Part shown: one piece after another, positions 52,602-62,311 of the stretch | Layout: every line of letters begins with the position of its first letter | Position numbering within the stretch: the first letter of the stretch is position 1 | The notes under the pieces: generated by a model | Database searches by the model: none | What the model saw: only the letters and a program-made list of their open reading frames with translations | Told to the model about the DNA's origin: nothing | Source: Penicillus capitatus | Taxonomy: Eukaryota > Chlorophyta | DNA: 64,000 nucleotides | Assembly: GCA_965649825.1 (NCBI GenBank) | Contig: OZ287695.1 | Coordinates: forward strand, 1,240,001-1,304,000 | Reading direction: 5' to 3' | Translations under genes and position numbers: made by a program

Positions 52602-55600
52602 ATGGGTGACAGGTCTGAAGTGGCGTTATGGCGGTCGATGCCTATCTCATCATCGATACGGACACTTTATGGAGGCCCTCAGATAGATAGGGTGCTGCGA
52701 GAAGATACCCAGTTGGAGGTCGAAGATGCCATGAAGATAGCATCGCTTATTGAACGGTTTCGTCACCGAGGACATCTCTGTGCCAATTTGGATCCTCTCG
52801 GACGGGTCCAAAGAGGCCCCTGGATGTCCGAGCAGCCTAATAACCGTCACCGGTATGTTCTGAGTCGGAAACGGGCACACAGCACGGCTCTTTAGTGGCT
52901 CTGAGCGATGTCTCGTGGATTTGTTGGACAGCTATCCGTATGAAAGAAGTCTGGAGGAACGCGCACGATACATTGCTGCCAAACTCAATCTGCAAAACGG
53001 CAAAGATCCTTTGCGGAAGTACTACATTGGCAGTATTCTTCCAGGTATGCCTGCCTCCTGCATTGACGCTGCGGAATGGATGCATAGAATGATGTGACAG
53101 GAGATGTACCACAGTACTGGAATCTGGCGGAGATCGTCGAAAAAATGACCAAGTGCTACTGCGATACACTGTCCATTGAAACGGGACATCTTTCGACGCA
53201 AGAACAGATGGATTGGATCTCCGATAGATTCGAGAACAGAAAAGCGCTCAGTCCCATGGACAAGCGGCGAATTCTCCATTCCCTTATCGAAGCCGATCAG
53301 TTTGAACGATTTCTCGCCGAGAAATTTCCGGCTACCAAACGGTCCGTGTCCAAAGTTGCTGGTGATGATCTCTGGCATTGTTGGCGTTGAGCAGATTTGG
53401 CTTGGAGGGCTGCGAAGCTGTGCTGCCAGCGCTGAGACATGTGATCCATCAGTGCAGCCTAAACGGTGTTGACAAAGTCGAGATCGGCGTTGCCCATCGA
53501 GGTCGTCTCAACATCCTCTGTAATCTTCTCGGAAAACCGTTTGGGGCACTCTGCAATGAACTCGCCGGATTCCGCAGTGAATTTGAAGTTCTCGCTTCCG
53601 ACTGCTGAGAATGTGCGTGACCTGTCGATCTGCAGGTTGGCGATGTGCTCTACCATCTGGGGCAGTCCGGCGAACTTCCCTGTATGGGTAAAGATGGATC
53701 GGTAAAGTCTGTTCGTTTGTTCGTAGCCCCCAACCCCAGTCACTTAGAATTCATCAATCCCGTGATTCTGGGAATGGTACGTGCAGAACAGAAACTCCTG
53801 AACGATATCGAGCGAATGCGTGTCATGGGATTGCTCATTCACGGAGATGCTTCCTTCAGTGGCCTAGGCATCGTGGCCGAAACGCTGCAACTATCAGATC
53901 TCGAAGGCTTCGGCACTGGGGGTGCCATTCACATCGTCATTAACAACCAGGCACGGCATTCATCAGAAGCTCCTCCCCTTGATAGCTGTCTGCCCTGTGG
54001 ACAGATTGGATTCACAACGATTCCGGCATCTGGGCGATCGGGTCTGCATGCGACAGACGTTGTGAAGATGATAGGCGCTCCTATTCTCCACGCCAATGCA
54101 GATGATCCAGAATCGGTCCATCAGGCATGTCTCATTGCAGCGGAATGGAGAAGTGTGTTTAAACAAGACATCGTGATCGATATCGTCGGATACAGACGAC
54201 ACGGACACAACGAACGTGACAATCCAGAATCTTTCCTTCCGCTGACTTACGAAAGCGTCAAGAAGCATCCCCGTGTTGAATCCATCTACGCAGCCAAACT
54301 CATTGTCCGTCTTGAGCATCTCACAGAGAGAGAATCGTGCTGGAATGTAGAAAGAAGGCGTTGCATCCACAGAAGAGGTGGAGCAATGGATGTCGAAAAA
54401 GAGAAGAGATTATGAGCAGGAATGGAAATGGTTCAAGGAAGGAAAGTACCAAGAGTCGGCAGAGCAGTTTCTTTCGTCGAATTGGCAGGGCGCTGCTCTG
54501 CAGGTGTGCCACAAGATTGTCCTCGCAGCCACGTGAGTGATGTGACAGGAATTGTACAAGCAAGAGAGGGGATCTGTTGAGATGTTTCATCAGGAACCGA
54601 CGGGTCTGCCTATTGAAACTCTGAAGCTGGTTGGAGAGAAGATCTGCCAAGTTCCGGCGGGTTTCGTTGTCCATGAGCACTTTCGTCAGATCTTTCAGGA
54701 TCGTTTGCAAATGATTGAAGGTCCTCAGGGCCGTGTGAACTGGGCAATGGCTGAGGCCTTGGCCTTCGGCACGCTCGTTTTGCACAGGTATGCACATGGG
54801 GTGTCCATAAACTGCTCTAAGTCTTTTCTGCAGAGGGGACAAAAAATGTAAGGATACGAAGACAAGTGCATCAGATCCTTCGCTGGGCTTGAACAAGGGC
54901 CATTACCATGTGCGTCTTTCAGGCCAAGATGTGGAAAGAGGCACATTCAACCACAGACATGCTGTTCTCTATGATCAACAGACAGGCGCACGTTGCGTTA
55001 AGCTAAATGAAATTGTGCAAGGGAGACAAGACACCGTGGAGATATGGAACTCGCCACTTTCGGAAGCAGCCGTGCTCGGATTTGAATACGGCTTCTCTCT
55101 GGGCTCCAAGGACAGGGCTCTTGTCATCTGGGAGAGTCAGTTTGGCGATTTTGCCAATAATGCTCAAGTGAGATCCGCCGTCATCGACGAAGAGAGGCAT
55201 CGCATTGACTGTCCAAGTAGGTCTTGATCGATCAGTTCTTGGCTTCTGGGCACCAGAAATGGGGACAGCAGTCAGGTCTGGTCTTGCTTCTGCCGCACGG
55301 CTATGATGGGGAAGGACCAGATCATAGCAGTGCTCGACTGGAACGTTTTCTGAGTCTCTGCAATGACGATCCGGATCATCTTCCAGGTCACTCTCCAGAA
55401 TTTCAAAGACAAATCACGCAAACCTTCGAGGCCATTACCAAAGACTACGGCCGGAAGATTAACCGTCAACAAGCTTCTGATCTCCTGAAGTCACATCAAA
55501 GCACAATTCTCCAGACAATCGACCTTCGTGTTATGTTAGGTCTATTGGCATTCTTATGGATGGAAGGGGCAGAAGTCCAGCAAATGGAAAAGGTGAGATG

Positions 55601-56463
55601 CTGGATCTGCTGTGGAATGAAATGGGTCTCAGAGAGAACGCGCCCATTACAGAATCGGACTGGAACAATTTCATGGTCCAATACAGTCGACGAAACGCTG
55701 AACGTCACGCAAACCTCTTTGTTGTCAATGCCACCACGCCTGCTCAATTCTTCCATGCCCTTAGAAGACAGGTCACTCTCCTGGCAAGTCCATCACACAG
55801 TACATGTTCTGTTGCAGTGCAATCTGCCTTATAAGAAGCCATTGGTGATCATGAGTCCTAAGTACTTGCACCACCATCGTCCCTGTACCTCTGCCCTGGT
55901 GGATTTCTCCACGGGTACGTTTTTCAATCGCGTCATCGATGACGGGAAGTCCTCTGATAACATCCGTCATCGTACCGTGGATACCTCGACAGGAAAGTCG
56001 TTTCTAAAATTGCCCGAAGAGATTCGCCGAGTGATTCTGTGCTCGGGTCAGATCTATTACCATCTCTCAGCCGCTCGACGATCCAGAGGCATTCGTGACA
56101 TCGTTCTGGTCCGATTGGAGCAGATTTCGCCTTTTCCACATGACTTGATCACACGAATCGTCTCGCAGTACTTAGATGCAGAAATCGTATGGTGTCAGGT
56201 ACACATCCACAGTCATTGTCCACGAGAGCTCGATTCCGGAGAGCGATGTGACGTAGGAAGAGCCGAAGAATATGGGAGCGTGGCTCTACGTGCGACCGAG
56301 AATGGAGACAGCCATGCGCGAACTGTGTGGCAAGATGAAACGGACACCACGCACACTGCACTACATTGGCCGTCCTGTCTCAGCCTCGACTGCCACGGCA
56401 TCCTTTCACATTCATCGCAAAGAAAGCCAAGAGATTCTGCATGCTGCATTGACAGTCGGATAG
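52602..56463 (+). CDS. 2-oxoglutarate/2-oxoadipate dehydrogenase E1 (thiamine-diphosphate enzyme)
   Basis: Decarboxylating E1 of the mitochondrial 2-oxoacid dehydrogenase complexes, closest in pattern to DHTKD1/OGDH. Landmarks are [115 protein letters not shown] (only after removing the GC-AG intron 53951-54004), [51 protein letters not shown] and HALRRQ. About fifteen short introns occur; those at 53045-53100 and 54504-54548 end TGTGACAG. An unusual ~90-residue insert with EF-hand-like character lies between DDPDHLP and [14 protein letters not shown]. The N-terminal presequence was not identified. Confidence 0.9.
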
Positions 56464-56489
56464 GAATGCATTCATTGTCTGTTGTGACA

Positions 56490-57553
56490 CTATGGCATTT
56501 TTCTTTGTACCACTTCAACCACACGCGTCTTGACAGTCTCACTGATCTTGGAGACCGCACGTTCTGTCTCGGCACGGCGAAAGAAACCAAGATAGCAGCC
56601 CGAGATCAGTATGGATAGAATGAGTACCCAACGCCATGCCTTGGACTGTGCACGAAAAACGCTAAACCCATTGTCGTCCAAAGCGTACTGCGGGAGTGGA
56701 GGATTGAGCAGGACCACATCTTTACCATTCTGCAAGATAAAATCTCCAATCTCTCTCAGCTGACGTATCATGACAGATGTCAGTCGTTTCTGATAAACGA
56801 CGTCGCCGATGGCCAGTTCCAGATGTGTTTCCTCGGGATGCCAACTTATTCTAGGATGGCTGTCCGCTGGATAGAGAATGGGATCGCGATTGTGCTTATC
56901 CATAGATTTGAGTCCAAAATCGTCACAGAGGTACTCACTCAAACCCAAAATGAGAGCTTCCAGCTGATCAAAGGAGATCTCTTCGCAGATCCACGTGGTA
57001 TCCTCTTCCGTTTGCTGACGATTCAGCACTTTGGATGTGAACCCTTTGATCTTTTTGTGCTTCTCTGACGGTCGATGCTGGAAATGCGATGGAAGAGGTG
57101 GATCTTCATTGCTCAGGATGCCAATCCACACGGTATCTGCTCTTGGGATCTTCATGACTTGCTCATAGACTTTGGCAGCATGTGTAAAAATACTGCTCTC
57201 TTGGATTCCTTCGAATGGATCCTGTATACCGAGCAGGAATCGTGTGAGGTCCCTCTTTCTCCGCATCCGTTCTCTCAGCTTCTCCACTCCTCTGCCACGC
57301 ACACGCAGAGCGTAATGTACATCATGGTACCCACTCTGCAGTCCACGTATGAACGCCTGAGTTGTGACCATAGACGAGAGCTACAGAACACGGTGTCACG
57401 TGTCGCTTTTCCACGAGACATGCATCGAACAATGGGATTCGAGATTTGCGGATCTTCATCTGCATAGTCCGTGGCGGCGTCAACTGCCGCTGCAAGACAG
57501 GCGGTGTGTATGCTCTCTCTCAGTCGGAGACTGATATTGGTCTCTCTATCCAT
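56490..57553 (-). CDS. Hypothetical protein with C-terminal membrane anchor
   Basis: Two exons (57553-57392 and 57356-56490), split by a 35-nt intron, join to 342 residues. Starts [18 protein letters not shown]. No domain recognised. A hydrophobic segment near the C-terminus ([19 protein letters not shown]) followed by a basic tail suggests a tail-anchored protein. The soluble part contains [19 protein letters not shown] and [17 protein letters not shown]. It overlaps nothing and converges with the dehydrogenase gene, 26 bp away. Confidence 0.6.
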
Positions 57554-57588
57554 CACGTCCTCTAGGCAACAGATATAAGGCGTGATTA

Positions 57589-58500
57589 CTATTTTTTAGG
57601 TATGCTGCCCGGACTTTGCTCTTGTGTCGACTGAATGTCGCTTCCATTGTTCTCTGTCGCATCTCTTTGCTTTTCAATCAGCGCAATTCTGGACCAAAGT
57701 TCGTCGATGCATACAGATCTGGTTGTCTGCATTCTCTCTGTCTCGTATCCTGACATCTTGTGAAAACGTGAGTGCGGATCAGAGTTTAGACCGTACAAAG
57801 GAGCAGAGATACCATGCTCATAGCACGTTGATGCTCTTGATCGATCGAATGTGCCATTACGCGACGCGTTTCTTCTGATCCAAAGGCATAGACACAGACC
57901 GTCAGCCAATCTCCCAAGTGGGACAAGACCTGCAGCACTGGATTCTCCACTCCCTTTTCATTCAACTCTTCTATCTAGCTTTGCCAAAAATCGATACAGC
58001 ACACATCCGGCATCTCAGAGTGCACCTTCTCGAGTTTCTCCTCTTCGAAAGGCAGTTCAGATTTTAACTTCTTAATCAAAGCGTACTGAAGTTTTGCTCG
58101 ATATCGATGGTACTCCTGTCGCACCAATCAAGACGAGGCTTCGAAAATGTGACATTGGTGGTCCGTCATGTATACTTGGTGAATGGCAAGTCGTGCAGCA
58201 ATGTCTGCATCTTTCCCAGTCAAGGTCCCGAAGAGCTCGACCTCGAACCACGAGCACGAAATGCTCGTCTGGACATCCACTTCCACGTCGTTTCTCTCTG
58301 TCACGAATCCAGTCACGGTCTTCACACACGCATTCACACCTGTTAGTCATCTCAATGATTTCATGTACTATGTCACACTTCTGTCGTATCTCGTTGTGCG
58401 GCGGAGAATGTCCACGAGAGACGGCGTTGAAGGGACCTTTCTTTCTGTTCGAGAAAACGAGCAGCGCGCGGGCGTTGACGGATCGAAAGAGTCTCTCCAT
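57589..58500 (-). CDS. Hypothetical multi-exon protein
   Basis: Several short minus-strand exons join plausibly: MERLFRSVNARALLVFSN, CDIVHEIIEMTN, EVDVQTSISCSWFEVELFG, KDADIAARLAIHQEYHRYRAKLQYALIKKLK, ELPFEEEKLEKVHSEMPD and ENPVLQ. The end is a helical, charged tail (DELWSRIALIEKQRDATEN). The join HQEYHRY comes from an intron whose 3' end is GTGCGACAG, close to the local TGTGACAG signal. Function unknown. An upstream start (MHVRFAHGYATPAAEG) is possible. Confidence 0.5.
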
Positions 58501-58850
58501 GGATGCTGCTATAAATTCGGCACCTTCCGCGGCAGGCGTCGCGTATCCGTGAGCGAACCGTACATGCATCACGTGGCATCTAGGCAAATGGCTATGTCAG
58601 CTCTCTCTTGCGATTACAAAATTTCCAATTCGATTAGCCACTCTTCACGCAGCCGAACCTGTTTAGTTGATTATCTCGTGTTTTTCATAAACAGTCTTCA
58701 GCTCGTTTTTCTGAACCAAGCGGTAGCATTTCTGGGCTATTGCGAATCGGAATTGCATAGGTGGCCTCATAGCCACACTCTAGCTGCAGAAGTCCCCTCG
58801 CTTCGCACGCACTCCACGTCTTCCCTTTCGAATAAGACGGGCTTTTCAAC
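58501..58850. other. Divergent intergenic region
   Basis: About 350 bp between the divergent hypothetical gene and the membrane-kinase gene. A long plus frame here is a shadow. No element recognised. Confidence 0.4.
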
Positions 58851-61800
58851 ATGGCGCAGCAGTTATCGCAAAGACGCACTTTTGAAATACAGCCGGGGTC
58901 GATGCACGCGCTAACTGAGGGTATAAACGATAACGAGGACGACCACGGTGAACGGGCCCCTCAAGAGCCTCCTGGTCTTTCGAGACTCGTCACTTCTGAA
59001 ATCAAGAAAGTTGTGAAGTTCAGAACCAATCGCGAATATTGGGATTCGTTACCCGTGGTCTCGAAGCTCTTCATGTTCATGTCACTCATCGATGTTTGCA
59101 TGGTTATCGGCTATGTCATCTGGCAAGTCCTCGAAGTATGTGCCCCTTCACTCTGCTTATGGCCACATTTCTCATGTGTCCTTCTAGATGGCAGATTTCT
59201 TCGAAAGCGAAACGAATGATGCCAAGAGAGAAGAGCATTTGCATGTTGTCCTGGGGATGCTCGTCACAGCCGTGTTTCTTATTATTTTTGTGTTGGATGC
59301 GATATCCCAGGAAAATGATTTCGAGCTGCTTGCGTGTATCCTGCTCATTGTTGTCGTTGCCGGTCGTGTGATTTACTTCACGGTGAGTGAGCATTGCTCC
59401 CCTGCTGATGTGACAGCACTGAATGTCGCCAAATGCTGTGTAGATTGCGGCGGGATTTAGCACCTGGTCACAGATTCTGGGAATCGCCATTGTATCGGTC
59501 GCTGCGATTATCACAACCCTGCTTGCTTGTTTGACCTATAACAGATTTGGATGGAGAGTCTACAGTCATTTGGCATCCGATCTCCGAGTAAAGCATGCAA
59601 CTGAACGGACAATTCTCTACTTTGCACAAAACCGATTTGCCACTCTGGTGAAGCTGGATCTACAGGTCAGCTGTACTGGCCCTTGCTTGCATCTGTAGGA
59701 TCGTTCTGTTTGGTAGTTTCTTGTTTTGACGGCGATTATGGGATTCGTTATGTCTTTTCAAAACTACGATGGGTCTGTGGGAAAACATACGACAACCCTT
59801 ATCATGCTCATTTCTACATCCGCTGGTTTTTTGATTGGATTTGCCTGGCTGGGAGCTTCATATTACGGAGTTCGTCACGAAAAGCAAAAACTGGTACAGG
59901 TGCTCGGATTTGCATGCATTTTTACATTCATCCTCCCAATTGGAGCCGTCGTTGCAGGTATCGACCTCTCTTTACCCCCATACCCACATCTAATGGTCCT
60001 TCTGTGTCTCGCTTACAGCCTATATGGGTGAGACTGCCCACGAGAGGGCTGCCTCGGAGTCTCTCCTCATTTCTACCATCTTGCTAGTCCTAATCCGTCT
60101 CCTTGTGTGTGATGCTTGTTGCGTATGTGACCCGCGTGGACGGAGTGCGTGTGTATTTACAGGTTTGGCATTACATGGCAAAACTGATGACTTTGTCTGC
60201 CGCTAAACACGATAAGAGTGAAAAATCTGATCACGCTCTCAAATTCCGAATGTCGAATAAACACCCTGATCTCCTCCCCCTGCTCAAAGGAGCTTGGCTG
60301 GTCAGACATTCCTCCATTGAAACGTGTGTCTCATGCACACGCTGTGTTTTAGATAAAGCAATCGCCAACTTCTCCGAACAAACGCCGTTTCTTTCAATTA
60401 TCTCAAGATCACACGACACTTCGATGGGCATGGAAGAGTTATGTGTTGCTGTACTACGTCGACGAAATGGAAACGGACGACAAGGCGAACAAAATAACAC
60501 TTCACTTTTCAATCGGGCCAAATTTGACTGTCAGTTTTGACACGGCCAACGAGTACGAGACATGGAAACGTGGACTGAGTGTACTCTTGGCACTGCTGAT
60601 GGCACCAGACGACAATCTTGAACAGCACAGCCATGTCAATTTGTCCGCGCGTAGACCAAAGCGCAAAATCGAAGGAAGAGAAGCCAGTTAAGCCGTGCTG
60701 TCTCGTACACAGACATAAATCATGTGGTTGCTTTTGAACAGGTTCCACATTTGATGCATTTCTCGAGAGGTTGGGCGTCAGCACTGCTCGGAATCAGGCC
60801 CTCCGTGCATCGCAGCATGGGCATGTCACTCAGCATCCTCTCAAAGATGCACAGAAGGAATGGAAAATGAAGTTGGAGTCCAAGCACCATCCATCTGGGA
60901 CAGAATCGAATAATCTGAAAATGCAGCTGAACACCCAGACGAGCGATATCCCTGCCCAGCGTCAGTCTTCACGGATTCCTTCGTGTAAAGAGGGCCCAAA
61001 TGCAGGCATCTATCCACAGCAGTCTCTCGATTCTCAAGGTACCCCTCTTCACCATGCCTGTCTTCTGAACCGTGGGTCGGTGTTCTTGTGAAACAGGTGA
61101 GTCGTCGGGTGATTCTGCAACTCCTTCTCAGGGGTCCGATCGGCAAAATACCGAAGGAGAACGTGGAATCCTCGGCCGTATTCCTTCATTCGTTGAAACC
61201 ATTGAATTTACCGATCTGGAACAAGGAAAATTTTTGGGATCTGGCGCTGAAGGTGCTGTCTATGCTGCTTGGTATCTGGACACACCTGTCGCCATGAAGA
61301 AAACCAATTCTGTTCACGAGCTGGAAATGACGCTTTGTGCGGGTCAACACGATAATGTGGTGGGTCTGAGGGGTATTGCCAAAGAGGGATCATCAACATA
61401 CATTGTTCTGGAGTATTGTCCGAGGGGAACACTCGATGTCTTGCTGCATCACACGATGACGTGTCGCTGGGAACCTGCTAAAGTACTGCAGATGGTGCGG
61501 AGCATCGCGCGTGGCGTTCTGCATCTTCATTCACGCAAACCTGCCATGTTGCACCGAGATTTGAAACCGGCGAACGTTTTTGTGAGCCACGGTCTGTTGC
61601 TGAAGATTGGAGATTTTGGAATGAGCCGTCAGCTCAAGGCCTCGCCAGAAACGGAACAGAAGGCGACGAGAGGAAGGATCCGGCGCACACTGACCCCAGG
61701 TGTGATCGGAACGGCCAACTACACAGCGCCTGAACTTCTCGACGAAAGATTGCAGTCTCAGGAATACAATGTTGAGCGTATTCTGAAAGCAGATGTTTAT

Positions 61801-62149
61801 TCCTTTGGGGTGACCATGTGGGAAATTGTTCAAAGAGAGCGTCCATTTGAGGGAATGGAATTCTATCAGATTGTGACATCGTGGTCCAGTGACCCAGATT
61901 CCATGAAACTAGAGCCGTTTTCAATACCTAGAGGCCGTAAACCGGAAGAGATCGCTCTCATGAGATCGTTGCAAGAGCTGACAGTCGAATGCACGGATGT
62001 CGATCCGGACAGGTATGTCTCTCTGCATGTTGATCATATAGATGCTGAGAGATTGATGTGACAGGCGACCGAGTATGAGGAATGTAGTGAACAGGCTCAA
62101 AGACATGCACGTGGAACTTCGACGGGTCGCCGGAGACGGAGCTGTGTAG
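58851..62149 (+). CDS. Multi-pass membrane protein with PH-like and TKL-type protein kinase domains
   Basis: Starts MAQQLSQRRTFEIQPGS. About seven to eight membrane segments follow across short exons (LFMFMSLIDVCMVIGYVIW, LGMLVTAVFLIIFVLDAI, ACILLIVVVAGRVIYF, IVSVAAIITTLLACL, FACIFTFILPIGAVVA, ISTILLVLIRLL). Then a PH-like domain: LLKGAWLVRH, RFFQLSQDHTTLRWAWKSY and FDTANEYETWKRGLSVL. After a Ser/Gln linker comes a complete kinase: FLGSGAEGAVYAAW (Gly loop), VAMKK (catalytic Lys), YIVLEYCPRGTLDVLL, HRDLKPANVFVS, IGDFGMS, GTANYTAPELL, ADVYSFGVTMWEIV, and a last exon RRPSMRNVVNRLKDMH joined by removing 62013-62064 (ending TGTGACAG). All catalytic residues are present, and the TKL group is suggested by the C-lobe. 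It is probably a membrane receptor kinase. Confidence 0.85.
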
Positions 62150-62311
62150 AATCTGATGTGCGGTTTGACTGACACCATTCCCGATGACATTTAGCACCCA
62201 CCTGTAAGGCAAACGGCTTTTTAGCTTGGGGAATGCCGCCCTTCATCATCTCAGCATGATGCGACGTTCAGTGTCGCGTCATCGCTGAACAGTACTTACC
62301 TTCCGTCTCAT

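Noticed and set aside
58183-58914. 243-codon plus-strand frame overlapping the start of the membrane kinase
   Set aside because: Composition is atypical (Ser/Thr-rich without domain), and it is antisense to exons that join in frame on the minus strand. The kinase start at 58851 lies in another frame.
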